This document shows positions 1 through 10,269 of a stretch of DNA of 45,279 nucleotides, piece after piece. The position numbers and the translations under genes are program-made. Source of the DNA: Candidatus Ventrimonas merdavium (GTDB lineage: Bacteria; Bacillota; Clostridia; Lachnospirales; Lachnospiraceae); the NCBI GenBank assembly GCA_018715565.1, contig DVLJ01000029.1, forward strand, positions 1-45,279, read 5' to 3'. A model generated the notes under the pieces. That model was not told where the DNA came from and did not search any database. It worked only from the letters and a program-made list of their open reading frames with translations. The first letter of the stretch is position 1. The number at the start of each line of letters is the position of its first letter.

Positions 1-9
1 CCCCCTATC

Positions 10-903
10 TCACCCCTTCGGCAGCCTCATCTCCTGCGTCACCACATGATCCGCAAACGCCTCCACTGCCGCATTGATAAAATTTTTCCGGCTATAGATC
101 ATATAGATCAGCCGGGTATCCGGCGGCACGTCGGTGAGCTTTAGCACGGACAGGTTGCTGAACTGCTTCAAAAACGGCGTCCGTGCCACGATGGCAGCCA
201 GGGTAGGGGTGATGGAAATGATGCCTCCGGCGGAAATTTCATCGTCATAAGAGAAGGTAGCTTCTACACCCCGTTCCTTTAAAAGCTGCCGCACCACCTT
301 CCCAATGGGAATCGTGTCCCGGTAGGTGGTGAGGGCGTACTCCTTTAGGTCGCTGAGCGCCAGCTCCCGGCGGTCTGCCAGGGGATGGGCGTTGTTGACG
401 ATCACCACCAGCTCCTGGGTGATAACGGGCACATACACGAGGTTAGGCTCGTCCTCCACCATGGAGCCAAAGCCGATGTCGTATTTTCCCTCCGAAACGC
501 CTCTTGCTACTTCCAGGGACATCCCGTGAAAAATGTTGACCTTCGTCAGCGGATTCCTGGCGGTGAAATTGCTGATCACCGTGGGCAGGAAATCCCCCAG
601 CAGGGTGGGGATGCACCCTACGTTGATGGTGCCGGAAATCTCCATGGACTGCTGCTTGATCAGGGAGATCCCCCGCTCCAGTTCGTTCAGGGAGGAGATC
701 ACGCAGTCGTAAAATTCCCGCCCATACGCGGTGAGTTTCACATTGCGTCCCTCCCGGCGGAAGAGGGCTACCCCCAGCTCCTGCTCAAGAGAGGCGATGG
801 AATCGCTGAGGGCCGGCTGGGAAATGTAGAGTTCCTTAGCAGCTTTCGTGTAATGCTGAAGCTCGGCCAGTTTGCGGAAATAGTAAAGCTGGGACAGGTT
901 CAT
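10..903 (-). CDS. LysR family transcriptional regulator
   Basis: N-terminal HTH (MNLSQLYYFRKLAELQHYTKAAKELYISQPALSDSIASLEQELGVALFRR) typical of LysR, plus substrate-binding domain length. Confidence 0.95.
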   Translation of the reverse strand: MNLSQLYYFRKLAELQHYTKAAKELYISQPALSDSIASLEQELGVALFRREGRNVKLTAYGREFYDCVISSLNELERGISLIKQQSMEISGTINVGCIPTLLGDFLPTVISNFTARNPLTKVNIFHGMSLEVARGVSEGKYDIGFGSMVEDEPNLVYVPVITQELVVIVNNAHPLADRRELALSDLKEYALTTYRDTIPIGKVVRQLLKERGVEATFSYDDEISAGGIISITPTLAAIVARTPFLKQFSNLSVLKLTDVPPDTRLIYMIYSRKNFINAAVEAFADHVVTQEMRLPKG

Positions 904-984
904 GGACTTCCTCCTCTTATGTATGTGTACCGGGCCGGTGGAGCGCGGGCAGGGTCAGGTGATTACAGCATCATTATATCAAGT

Positions 985-2295
985 TTAAAGGATAAAACCC
1001 ATAGATGCTAATATTGTGATGACAAGGCCGGCGATGAAGGTAGGGATCGTAGTGCCCAGGATCACGTGCTTATAGCTGTCTTTTAAGCTGCATCCGCAGA
1101 TGGACATCGTCAGGATGGCTACAGAGGAATTGGGCAGCTTATTTAAGATCAGGGCGGCTTCCGTCACGATTCGGTGGAGCGCCTCAATGTTCACGCCCAT
1201 ATCCACAAAGGCCTGTCCGAAGCTTTCCATAAAGATCGTTTCCCCGGAAATGGCGGAGCCGGTCAGGCCGGTCAGCACGGTGGTGCCGAAAAACGCCTTT
1301 AAGTATGCGGGCATGTCCATGGCCAGCACCATCTGCTGGAGATTCTGGAAGGCCGGGGAGGCGCCCAGGACCTTGGAAAGTCCCATGACCGCCGCCACCG
1401 TCAGCATGGAGCTTAAGCCAGAGCCGCTGCCGGTCTTGATGGACGTTTTCATATTTTTAATCTGATGGAACTGGGTGACTACAATTAACAGGATTCCCAG
1501 CACCAGGGAAAATACAATGCTGTTGGAGGTCCCCCAGCTGGAGGTGGCTACAACGGCTCCGAGCACCACCGCGAAGGGCAGGACGGAGAGACCGATGCCG
1601 GGCAGTTCATCGTCGTCCGCGATCTGGGAATCCCCGGAATACATGGCCAAAAGCTCTGCTTCCGTGTATTTCTTCCGGCTCTGCTTCTGGGCGTAGTTAA
1701 AATACGCGAAGTAGCAGAACGCTGCAATGGCGGTGAAGAGAAAAGACAGCACAGGAGCCGAGCCCAGGGACGTGTTTAAATAGTTGCTGGGCAGCACGTT
1801 GCAGATGTCCAGGGAGTAGGCGAACCCATTTCCGGCCGCCCCGCCGCCCAGAAGGAGGAAGGGAAGGGTCCGGCGGTCCATGCGGTTCTGCTTCAGCAGA
1901 TTGTCCGCGATGGGATAGAGCACAAACACCATGATATAGCCGTTAATGCCCAGAAGGGTGATGAAAAAGGTGCAGATCAGGATGACCAGACCCACCATCC
2001 GGGTGCCCAGCTTTTCCGTAAGGGTCTTGGCGATCTTGGTGGCAAGGCCGGTCTCCAGGACCAGCTGTCCGAAGATCCCGCCCAGCCCCAGGATCAGGAA
2101 CCAGGAGGCGACAAATTCGCCGGCTCCCTTGGAGAAGGTCACCAGCAGCCCCTCCCAGAAATCAAGTCCGCTGGTGACAAGGATAATGGATGCAGTGATG
2201 ACCGTTGCCGTGATCATGTCGATGCCCTTGATGATCATGGCGACAAGCAGGACAATGGCGGCGGCGAGGCCGATTGCAGCAATGGTAGTTGACAT
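985..2295 (-). CDS. GntP/CitMHS-like permease
   Basis: About 436 aa, many hydrophobic segments; NKLPNSSVAILTMSICGCSLKDSYKHVILGTTIP C-terminus resembles GntP-type transporters. Confidence 0.75.
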   Translation of the reverse strand: MSTTIAAIGLAAAIVLLVAMIIKGIDMITATVITASIILVTSGLDFWEGLLVTFSKGAGEFVASWFLILGLGGIFGQLVLETGLATKIAKTLTEKLGTRMVGLVILICTFFITLLGINGYIMVFVLYPIADNLLKQNRMDRRTLPFLLLGGGAAGNGFAYSLDICNVLPSNYLNTSLGSAPVLSFLFTAIAAFCYFAYFNYAQKQSRKKYTEAELLAMYSGDSQIADDDELPGIGLSVLPFAVVLGAVVATSSWGTSNSIVFSLVLGILLIVVTQFHQIKNMKTSIKTGSGSGLSSMLTVAAVMGLSKVLGASPAFQNLQQMVLAMDMPAYLKAFFGTTVLTGLTGSAISGETIFMESFGQAFVDMGVNIEALHRIVTEAALILNKLPNSSVAILTMSICGCSLKDSYKHVILGTTIPTFIAGLVITILASMGFIL

Positions 2296-2330
2296 AAGGA
2301 AACCTCCGTATAGATAGTTTGCGCCGTGGC

Positions 2331-3629
2331 TTAAGACGGATCCTCAGCTGCGTCACCCCCATCCGGCCAGCCAATGGCCGCGTTGACGATGGTGGGGAGC
2401 ACCAGGGTAAACAGGGTGATGTAGGATACCAGCGTAAGTCCCTTTGACACCAGGGCAGTAAGGCCTGCCTGGGATACGCCCCAGGTGAGGCAGATATAGA
2501 GGAAGGTCAGGACAGTGCCCCGTTTGTTCCTCTTTTTGGCCGAGATCTCTGGATCCTCCTGGATGCGCTTCTGATACCAGTTGAGCACCCGGTCGTTAAA
2601 GCCCTGGGCATAGTTGATCGCGGTGGAGATGGTGGCAAAAAAGATGGAAACGGTCAGCAGCGTAAGCATCAGCGCTTTGGTCGCGGCGGTCCCCACGCCG
2701 TTTTGTACCACCAGGATGCTGTATACCGCTTTTCCGGCCGCCCAGCCCTCATAGATGGGAGAGTAGTTGGCTGCCAGGTTCACCACGCTCATTTCCAGAA
2801 ATGCCCAGTTGGCGATCACCGACAGGATCACGGCCCAGCGCAGCGTGCGTTTGTTGTCAAAAAGCTGGGCATGGTTTACATAAGCCCCAAAACCGCCCAG
2901 GTTCTGGCCGGAAAAGATGTAGGCCCAGACAAAGGCCGTCAGCAGGTATTTGAGGAAGCTCCCCGCCCCGCTGGCTACCGCGGCGTCCAGATCAGCGCCC
3001 ATAAGGGCCATTTCCTGGGATAAGCGGCCGGAGCTGATATTGAAAAACAGGTTCGGCACATGGACGGCGATCATGGTGATAAAGATGACCGCGCTCATAA
3101 ACACGGCATTTTTCCGCACCAGAGAGGTCCCCTTCATGCAGAGCACCAGCATCAGGACGCCTACGATCAGCGTAGTGGCCATGTAGGGGATGTCGGTCAG
3201 CTCGTTTAAAGCCGAGCCGGAGGAAGAGTAGGCCAGGGCCATGCAGACGATCAAAAGCCAGTTGAAATTAAACTCATACACCAGCAGCATTGGTCTTGCC
3301 AGCCTTCCCCCCAGGAAGCGGGAGCCGTATTTCTGGAGAAAGGCCCCGTAATCAAAGGTCCGGAAATCCATGGCGAATTTCATAAAAAAGTAAATGATAA
3401 AGCAGTTGATGCACGCCACCACCAAAGGCATGAACAGGCAGAAAAACGGCTGGGTGACCACCGGCAGCATGCCGTAAAAGCCAGTATTGTGGAAAAAGTA
3501 GGTCCAGGGAGTGGAGCCCGCGGCAAAGCCGCCGCCGCACTGGGAGCTGAAGGCGATGGACACGAACACGATCACCGTGCGCCAATCCACCTTCCCTCTG
3601 TGTTCACCCGGACAAGTTGAGTGAGCCAT
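2331..3629 (-). CDS. YkvI-like integral membrane protein (putative transporter)
   Basis: 432 aa polytopic membrane protein; FSSQCGGGFAAGSTPWTYFF and later segments resemble the YkvI family; same strand and spacing as neighbours. Confidence 0.65.
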   Translation of the reverse strand: MAHSTCPGEHRGKVDWRTVIVFVSIAFSSQCGGGFAAGSTPWTYFFHNTGFYGMLPVVTQPFFCLFMPLVVACINCFIIYFFMKFAMDFRTFDYGAFLQKYGSRFLGGRLARPMLLVYEFNFNWLLIVCMALAYSSSGSALNELTDIPYMATTLIVGVLMLVLCMKGTSLVRKNAVFMSAVIFITMIAVHVPNLFFNISSGRLSQEMALMGADLDAAVASGAGSFLKYLLTAFVWAYIFSGQNLGGFGAYVNHAQLFDNKRTLRWAVILSVIANWAFLEMSVVNLAANYSPIYEGWAAGKAVYSILVVQNGVGTAATKALMLTLLTVSIFFATISTAINYAQGFNDRVLNWYQKRIQEDPEISAKKRNKRGTVLTFLYICLTWGVSQAGLTALVSKGLTLVSYITLFTLVLPTIVNAAIGWPDGGDAAEDPS

Positions 3630-3721
3630 AGAAACCTCCTTATCAGGAAAATGTTATTTATTTAACAATGAAAGGGATAAAAAAGCATTTTGTAAAAAGC
3701 GCTTATCCTCTGCGCCGTCCG

Positions 3722-4261
3722 TTACGGAGCCTTCGACTGCCACTGGGCCGTCATCTTGTCAAGGGGCAGTTCCCATAGTCCCGTGTCCGGGAAATACGCA
3801 TAAAGGACAAACCCCCGTTTGCAGCGGAACACGCATTCCAGGCAGGGATCCGCGTCGCAGTAGGCGAAGGCGTCCGTATCCGCCAGGGCGAACACGAGAG
3901 GAGGGCGGCGTCCGGCAGGAACGTATTTTAAGCAGCCGCCGGTGAAGGTCTTTAGGTAGATCCACTGGGGAGCGCACTCCTTGGATCCCGTGCTCCAGGA
4001 GACCCGCACTGCGTTGTCATTATAGCCCCCGACGATCTGGTAGGTGATAGGGCCGCCTTCTCCGGAAGAGGCAGGGATAAGACGCTCCATGGATCTGCCG
4101 CAGCAGGAAAGCTGCGGGCCGCCGTCTTTCGCCGCCGCCCCGGTCACGCAGAACACAGAGCCGCAGACCGGGCAGCGGTAGAAGGCCGTATCCGGGCATT
4201 GGGCGGCCAGCGGCTTTCGGGTATCCCGGCAGCGTCTCGGCCCAAAGGTCTGTTCGATCAT
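3722..4261 (-). CDS. Degenerate desulfoferrodoxin/superoxide reductase-like Cys-rich protein
   Basis: FYRCPVCGSVF...PQLSCCGRSMERL matches a desulforedoxin-type CxxC...CC site; C-terminal half resembles the SOR beta-fold (QWIYLKTFTGGCLKYVPAGRRPPLVFALADTDAFAYC) but lacks the usual histidine ligands; 4-nt overlap with upstream ligase. Confidence 0.55.
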   Translation of the reverse strand: MIEQTFGPRRCRDTRKPLAAQCPDTAFYRCPVCGSVFCVTGAAAKDGGPQLSCCGRSMERLIPASSGEGGPITYQIVGGYNDNAVRVSWSTGSKECAPQWIYLKTFTGGCLKYVPAGRRPPLVFALADTDAFAYCDADPCLECVFRCKRGFVLYAYFPDTGLWELPLDKMTAQWQSKAP

Positions 4262-5904
4262 CGCCCTTCCTCCTTCATCCGTTTTTCCAGCTCCTCCTTC
4301 AGGAGATATTTTTTGACCTTTCCGCTGCCCGTGTGAGGGATGCGGGCGATTAGCTCCAGCCGTTCCGGCCAGAAGCGCTTCGGGGTCCGGCGCTCCTTTA
4401 AATAAGCGGTCACATCCTCTAGGCGGATATCCTCATGCCCGGGAGACGGGACTAAGAAGGCGCAGATCCGTTCCCCAAGCCGTTCGTCCGGCATGCCGAT
4501 GATAGCGTGGTCCAGGATCCCGGGGAAGCCTTCCAGGAAATCGTTGATCTCGTTGGAATTTAAGTTTTCCCCGCCCCGGACGATCATGTCCTTTTTCCTC
4601 CCGATGATGCGGATGTTCCCGGCCTCGTCCATGACGCACAGATCGCCGCTGTGGAACCAGCCCTCGTCATCTAAGACCCCGTCGGTGATCTCCCGGGCTT
4701 TTAGGTAGCCCACGAACACGTTGGGGCCGCGGGAGCACTCCTCCCCGGGTGTGCCGGGGGGCACGTCATTGCCATATTCATCCACCACCCGGATCTCGAC
4801 CCCTTCTATGGGATGGCCGGAGACGGTGCCGTTTAAGGCAAGGGCCTCCTCTGGATGCACATAGACGTGGGGCACGCTTTCCGTGGAGCCGTACACCTCG
4901 CACAGAAGGATCCCGAACCGGCTGGCCTTCTGCACCAGGTAGCCTGGCACCGGCGCGCCGCCGCAGAGGTAGAGCCGCAGAGAAGGAAGCCGGTTCCCGG
5001 AAGCCTCCAATTCCCGCAGGATGTCGTAGATAAAGGGGGTCGCTCCCATGGAATACGTACAGGCTTCCCGGTTCATCAGCTCCACGGCGTCCCTGCAGTT
5101 GTATTTCTGTTGGAGCACCGTCTTGGCCCCGATGAGCATGGGGCCGATGATGCTGTGATGGAAGCCGGTGGCGTGGTGAAGGGGCGCAGGCATGAACATG
5201 ATGTCCTCCTCGGTCAGCCCTAACTCCCGGTAAAAGGTTTCCTCGCTGTAACGGATGTTGTCATGGGTCAGGAGCACGCCCTTGGTCCCGCCGGTGGTGC
5301 CGGAGGTGCCCAGGATCGCGGCCACGTCCCTTCCCGTCTGTGTCCGGCATCGGAGAGCAGGATCCATAGGCGGATACTGGTTCAGGATCTCCTGGAACGA
5401 GAGCGGGAGGCCGGGCTTTTTCTGGGGCGACTCCAGGATCACCACGGTCTCCAGAGAGGGAACCCGGTCCCTCACCGCCAGGATGCGTGTCTCATAATCG
5501 GTCTTGTGAAAAAAGGCTGGGGCAAAATACGCCCGGGATCCGGTGGTGTTCAGGCTGCGGGCCAGTTCCTCCTCCTCATAGCACATGGCGATGGGGTGAG
5601 CCACGGCGCCCAGCATAAAGCAGGCGAGGGTGATCACGGCAAATTCGCTCCAGACCGGCAGCTGGTACGAGACCACATCTCCGGGCCGGATCCCCCGCTC
5701 CCGCAGGAAAGCGGCGATCCTTCCCGCCGTCTCGTCCATGCTCCGGTAGGTGTAGCGAAAGCCCCGGTCGTCCGCGAGATATTCCCGGTCAGGGAACCGT
5801 TTCACCGTATCCTCCCAGCAGTCCAGCAGAGTCCGCCGGGACCAATAGCCTTTTTCTAAATACTGTTTTTCTAACTGGGGATTGATCTTGATCTCCTCAA
5901 ACAT
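4258..5904 (-). CDS. AMP-dependent acyl-CoA ligase (ANL superfamily)
   Basis: AAILGTSGTTGGTKGVLLTHDN (A3 core), YGSTES, GWFHSGDL, IIGRKKDMIVRGGENL, TGSGKVKK motifs. Confidence 0.95.
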   Translation of the reverse strand: MFEEIKINPQLEKQYLEKGYWSRRTLLDCWEDTVKRFPDREYLADDRGFRYTYRSMDETAGRIAAFLRERGIRPGDVVSYQLPVWSEFAVITLACFMLGAVAHPIAMCYEEEELARSLNTTGSRAYFAPAFFHKTDYETRILAVRDRVPSLETVVILESPQKKPGLPLSFQEILNQYPPMDPALRCRTQTGRDVAAILGTSGTTGGTKGVLLTHDNIRYSEETFYRELGLTEEDIMFMPAPLHHATGFHHSIIGPMLIGAKTVLQQKYNCRDAVELMNREACTYSMGATPFIYDILRELEASGNRLPSLRLYLCGGAPVPGYLVQKASRFGILLCEVYGSTESVPHVYVHPEEALALNGTVSGHPIEGVEIRVVDEYGNDVPPGTPGEECSRGPNVFVGYLKAREITDGVLDDEGWFHSGDLCVMDEAGNIRIIGRKKDMIVRGGENLNSNEINDFLEGFPGILDHAIIGMPDERLGERICAFLVPSPGHEDIRLEDVTAYLKERRTPKRFWPERLELIARIPHTGSGKVKKYLLKEELEKRMKEEGR

Positions 5905-5948
5905 ACTCCGCCTCCTGAAAGACTCTGATGGAACGATCTGCCGTCCCG

Positions 5949-6959
5949 CTACCCCTGCTTTCTGGCCCGCAGCTCCTTGGTCAGAGCCGGGACGATCTCA
6001 AACAGATCCCCTACGATGCCGTAGTCTGCCACCTCGAAGATGGGAGCGGTCTCATCCTGGTTGATGGCGATGATGGTATCGGATTCGCTCATCCCGGCCA
6101 CGTGCTGCACCGCCCCGGAAATGCCGCAGGCAATGTAGATCTTCGGGGACACGGTAGAACCGGTCTGTCCCACCTGCTTGGTCTGGGGAAGCCAGCCGGC
6201 GTCCACAGCCGCTCGGGAGCAGCCTACGGTCCCGCCCAGCTCGTCCGCCAGTTCCTTTAAAATGCCGAAATTCTCAGCGTTCTTCATGCCCCGTCCGCCG
6301 GAGACGATCACCTGGGCCTCGTCCAGCTTGATCTCCCCATCCTCGCAGGCCTTGATAAAATCAATGACCTTGGTGCGGATGGCGTCCGCCGGAGTGGAGA
6401 TATCCTCCCGGATAACGATGGGATGGTTGTCCGGTGAAGGCTCTGGCTTCTTGAACGCGCCGGGGCGGCAGGTGCCCATCTGGGGCCTGGTGTCGGCGCA
6501 GAGGATCTGGGCGTACAGATTTCCGCCAAAAGCGGGGCGCTCCCACACCACATTTCCCGTCTCTTCCTCTACGCTGAGGGCCGTACAGTCGGCAGTGAGC
6601 CCGGTGTGGAGGCTGACCGCCAGCTTGGAGCCTAAGTCCCTGCCATTGACCGTGGCGCCGACAAGGATGGTGTTGGGGCTATATTTTCTACAAAGCTCCA
6701 GAAATACGTGGCCGTAGGCGTCGGCGGAATAGGTTTCATACTCATCGCCCTCTACGGCGTAGACCTTGTCCGCCCCGTACATCCCGGCAGCGGCGATGGC
6801 CGCGTCCACGGATTTCCCGATCACTACGGCGCACAGCTTCTGCTTCAGGCTGTCCGCCAGCCTGCGCCCCTGGCCCAGCAGCTCCAGGCCCACGCTTTTC
6901 GGCTCTCCCTGGAAGCATTCGATAAACACCCATACGTCCTGATATGTATCAAAGTTCAT
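5949..6959 (-). CDS. etfA: Electron transfer flavoprotein alpha subunit (no extra ferredoxin domain)
   Basis: YQDVWVFIEC N-terminus; VSGGRGMKNAENF...GCSRAAVDAGWLPQTKQVGQTGSTVSPKIYIACGISGAVQHVAGM C-terminal FAD domain. Confidence 0.96.
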   Translation of the reverse strand: MNFDTYQDVWVFIECFQGEPKSVGLELLGQGRRLADSLKQKLCAVVIGKSVDAAIAAAGMYGADKVYAVEGDEYETYSADAYGHVFLELCRKYSPNTILVGATVNGRDLGSKLAVSLHTGLTADCTALSVEEETGNVVWERPAFGGNLYAQILCADTRPQMGTCRPGAFKKPEPSPDNHPIVIREDISTPADAIRTKVIDFIKACEDGEIKLDEAQVIVSGGRGMKNAENFGILKELADELGGTVGCSRAAVDAGWLPQTKQVGQTGSTVSPKIYIACGISGAVQHVAGMSESDTIIAINQDETAPIFEVADYGIVGDLFEIVPALTKELRARKQG

Positions 6960-6972
6960 TTGAACGACCTCC

Positions 6973-7761
6973 TTACAGTATTTTGGCTTCCGCCAGCGTA
7001 TCCAACAGAGAGACGGCGATCTCGGCCGGAGTGCTGCCGCCGATCATGACGCCTTCTGCCGTCCGCTTGGGGGTGAAGGTGGCTTTTACCTTGGTAGGAG
7101 AGCCCTTCAGGCCCATTTTGGACACGTCCGCGTCCGGCAGGTCTGCCAGGGTGATCTCCGGGATCTCCGCCTTCAGGGAAGCGATCTTCCGTTTGATGGT
7201 GGCATAGCGGGGCTTGTTGCTCTCCTTGGTGACGGTGCAGAGGACCGGAAGGGACGTCTCGACTACTTCCACGCCTTCCTCCACCTGCCGCTGGGCAAGT
7301 ACCTTATCCCCCTCTACCGTGAGATCCAGCACATAGGTCAGACGGGCTGCGTCTAAGTGCTCCGCGATGCTGGGAGCGGTCTGTCCCGTATCGCCGTCAA
7401 TGGCCTGCTTTCCGCCCAGGATCACGTCAAAGGGTCCTAATTTCCGGATGACCTGGCTTAAGATATAGCTGGTGGCATAAGTGTCGGAGCCGCCGAAGGC
7501 CCGGTCGGTCACCAGGTAAGCCTCGTCCGCGCCCATGGCCAGGGCTTCCCGCAGGACAGCCTTTGCCTGGGCGGGGCCCATGGAGATGGCCGTCACCTTC
7601 GCGCCGCAGGAATCCTTTAAGCGGAGCGCGGTCTCCAGGGCATTTTTATCAAAGGGGTTCATGATGCTGGGAACCCCGGTGCGGATCAGGGTATTTTTTA
7701 CCGGATCGATCTTGATCTCTGTGGTGTCCGGTACCTGTTTGATGCAAACAACAATCTTCAT
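6973..7761 (-). CDS. etfB: Electron transfer flavoprotein beta subunit
   Basis: MKIVVCIKQVPDTTEIKIDP...ILGGKQAIDGDTGQTAPSIAEHL. Confidence 0.96.
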   Translation of the reverse strand: MKIVVCIKQVPDTTEIKIDPVKNTLIRTGVPSIMNPFDKNALETALRLKDSCGAKVTAISMGPAQAKAVLREALAMGADEAYLVTDRAFGGSDTYATSYILSQVIRKLGPFDVILGGKQAIDGDTGQTAPSIAEHLDAARLTYVLDLTVEGDKVLAQRQVEEGVEVVETSLPVLCTVTKESNKPRYATIKRKIASLKAEIPEITLADLPDADVSKMGLKGSPTKVKATFTPKRTAEGVMIGGSTPAEIAVSLLDTLAEAKIL

Positions 7762-7774
7762 GGTGTCCCTCCTG

Positions 7775-8917
7775 CTATTTGTATTCTTTGTCCAGTACGC
7801 CTGCGATGGTCATCCGCTGGATCTGGTTCGTCCCCTCAAAGATCTGGAACACCTTGCAGTCGCGCATCAGCTTTTCCACCGGGTACTCCTTGCTGTAGCC
7901 ATAGCCGCCGAAGATCTGTACGGCGTTGGAGGTGACCTCCTGGGCGCAGTCGGAGACAAATGCCTTGCAGATGGAGCCTTCCTTCTGCACCAGACTGCCC
8001 TCGTCCATCATCCGCATGGTGTTGTTCACCAGACAGCGGGAGGCCTCCACCTTGATCGCCATGTCCGCCAGCATCTGCTGCACCATCTGGAACTTGATGA
8101 TAGGCTGGCCAAACTGCTTGCGCTCCTTGGCGTATTTGACGGATTCATCTAGCGCCCGCTGCATGATGCCCACGGCCATGGTGGCCACGAAGGCCCGGGA
8201 AAGGTTTAGGGCGTTCAAGGCCAGCTTGAACCCGGAGCCCTCCGGCCCCACCATGGCGGAAGCCTTGACCCGGACGTTCTCAAAGGTCAGATCCGTGGTG
8301 TTGGACAGGCGCAGGCCCATCTTATTTTCGTGGGCGCCCACGATGACACCGGGAGCGTCCGCGTCTACGATAAAGGCGGAGATGCCCCGGTGGCCCGCGG
8401 CGGGATCCGTCTTAAAGAAGCCCACGAACACCTTGGCCAGAGCGCCGTTGGTGATAAAGGTTTTTGTCCCGTTTAAGATATACTCGTCCCCGTCCTTCAC
8501 AGCGGTAGCACGCATGGCCGCCGGGTCGGAGCCGGCGTTGGGCTCGGTCAGGGCGAAGCCCGCGAAGCCGCCGGGGGCAATCTGGTCTGCAAAGTACTGG
8601 CCCTGTTCCTTGGTGCCTGCCAGGATCACGTTCCGCAGGGCCACAAAGGTGGTGACAAAGGTGATGGCATATCCTGCGTCCACCTTGGCCAGCTCCTCAA
8701 AGATCATGGCCGTCGTCTCATAGCTCAGTCCGGCTCCGCCGTACTCCGCCGGGATCTCCAGCATGTGGAGCCCCATGTCAAAGCCCCATTGGAATAATTC
8801 TCTGGGGCATTCCCCCTTTTCGTCCGCATCCTTGACGCAGGGTTTGATCTCATTTTCCGCCATCTCCCTGACAAGGGCGATCAGCTCCTTCTGTTCCTCC
8901 GTGTAAAGTAAGCTCAT
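7775..8917 (-). CDS. Acyl-CoA dehydrogenase (AcdA)
   Basis: FALTEPNAGSDPAAMRATA; IFGGYGYSKEYPVEKLMRDCKVFQIFEGTNQIQRMTIA with the catalytic-Glu motif (F)EGTNQIQR. Confidence 0.95.
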   Translation of the reverse strand: MSLLYTEEQKELIALVREMAENEIKPCVKDADEKGECPRELFQWGFDMGLHMLEIPAEYGGAGLSYETTAMIFEELAKVDAGYAITFVTTFVALRNVILAGTKEQGQYFADQIAPGGFAGFALTEPNAGSDPAAMRATAVKDGDEYILNGTKTFITNGALAKVFVGFFKTDPAAGHRGISAFIVDADAPGVIVGAHENKMGLRLSNTTDLTFENVRVKASAMVGPEGSGFKLALNALNLSRAFVATMAVGIMQRALDESVKYAKERKQFGQPIIKFQMVQQMLADMAIKVEASRCLVNNTMRMMDEGSLVQKEGSICKAFVSDCAQEVTSNAVQIFGGYGYSKEYPVEKLMRDCKVFQIFEGTNQIQRMTIAGVLDKEYK

Positions 8918-8936
8918 AGCGTTCCCTTTCTTTCCG

Positions 8937-10163
8937 TTACAGTTTTCTTAGTTTCTGTTCTCCCTGGGCCGCGCCGGAGGCCAGGATCTCTCCGATCTGG
9001 GCGCTGTCGTAGCCCAGATGATCCAGGATATCTATGGTATGGGCCCCCTGGGAGCCGCCGATGCGGTATTCCGGCACGCCCATGGAGGAGAAATTCACCG
9101 GATTGGTGGGCATGAAGCGCTCGCCGGAGGGGTAGGGGATCTTGGTCAGGATGTTGTTGGCCCAGACCTGCTCGTCCTCATACATATCCAGGGGCTCGTA
9201 GGCGGCCTCGCAGGCCAGGTCGTTGGCCTTGAACATGGCCAGGATCTCATCCCGGGTGAATTTCCCGATCGCCTCGTCCAGGATGTCCGTGACCTCCCGG
9301 TTCAGACCGTTGGCGTTGACCTCGGCGCATTTGATGTAGCGGGGATTGCCTACCAGGTCCGGGCGGCCGATGAGGGTCATGATCTTCTCATAATCCCGGT
9401 CATACTCCGGACAGCAGATCACCACCCACCTCTCATCTGAAGTGCGGAACACGTTGTTGAAGGGATTGGGCACTTCCTTCCGGCTCTTGGGATACTGATT
9501 GCCGTACTGGGCGGAGATGACGCCGGTGCTCAAGGCGTACACGGCCGCATGGTGGAGGCCGACGGTCACTTTATCGCCCTTCCCCGTCTTTTCCCGGGAG
9601 TAGAGGGCGGCACAGATGCCGGAGGCCAGGCTCATGGCCACCTGGAAGTCGCCGAAGCCGTTGGTGGGGATCATCGGCGCGTCCCCCTTATTGACCGTGG
9701 TCCCGAACACGCCGCCTCTTGCCATGTAGCAGGTAACGTCAAAGCCGGCGGTATCCTTTTCCGGTCCGTATTCCCCGTAGCCCAATACCTGGGCAAAGAC
9801 CAGACGGGGGAATTTTTCTTTTAAGGTGTCATGATCCAGTCCCAGCTTTTTTAGGGACTTGGTCCGGGTATTGGTGACGAATACGTCTGCCTCTGCCAGC
9901 AGCTTGTAGGCGATCTCCAGGCCTTTTTCCGATTTTAGATCCAGGGTGATGAAGCGTTTGTTTAGGTTGGCCACGTCAAAGGCCAGGTTCTCATCATCCT
10001 CATAAGGCATGTTGAAGACAGCGCCCTGGGTCCTGGCCGGGTCGCCTTTGGCAGATTCGATCTTGACGCAGTCCGCACCCCATTCTCCCAGCACCCGGAC
10101 GGTGGTGGGGGCGGCCAGGTAGGTGGTCAGATCTACGACTTTAACGCCTTCCAGTGGTTTCAT
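8937..10163 (-). CDS. CaiB/BaiF-type (family III) CoA transferase
   Basis: MKPLEGVKVVDLTTYLAAPTTVRVLGEWGADCVKIE; GFDVTCYMARGG contains the family III catalytic Asp. Confidence 0.93.
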   Translation of the reverse strand: MKPLEGVKVVDLTTYLAAPTTVRVLGEWGADCVKIESAKGDPARTQGAVFNMPYEDDENLAFDVANLNKRFITLDLKSEKGLEIAYKLLAEADVFVTNTRTKSLKKLGLDHDTLKEKFPRLVFAQVLGYGEYGPEKDTAGFDVTCYMARGGVFGTTVNKGDAPMIPTNGFGDFQVAMSLASGICAALYSREKTGKGDKVTVGLHHAAVYALSTGVISAQYGNQYPKSRKEVPNPFNNVFRTSDERWVVICCPEYDRDYEKIMTLIGRPDLVGNPRYIKCAEVNANGLNREVTDILDEAIGKFTRDEILAMFKANDLACEAAYEPLDMYEDEQVWANNILTKIPYPSGERFMPTNPVNFSSMGVPEYRIGGSQGAHTIDILDHLGYDSAQIGEILASGAAQGEQKLRKL

Positions 10164-10269
10164 AAGTCAGAAGCCTCCTTGCTAGATATTTTTGAAGCCG
10201 GGAAGTCCACGGCTGAAAAAGGGCCTCCAGGTCCGGCCCGAACCTGAAGACCCTTGGGGAAACCGGTAT

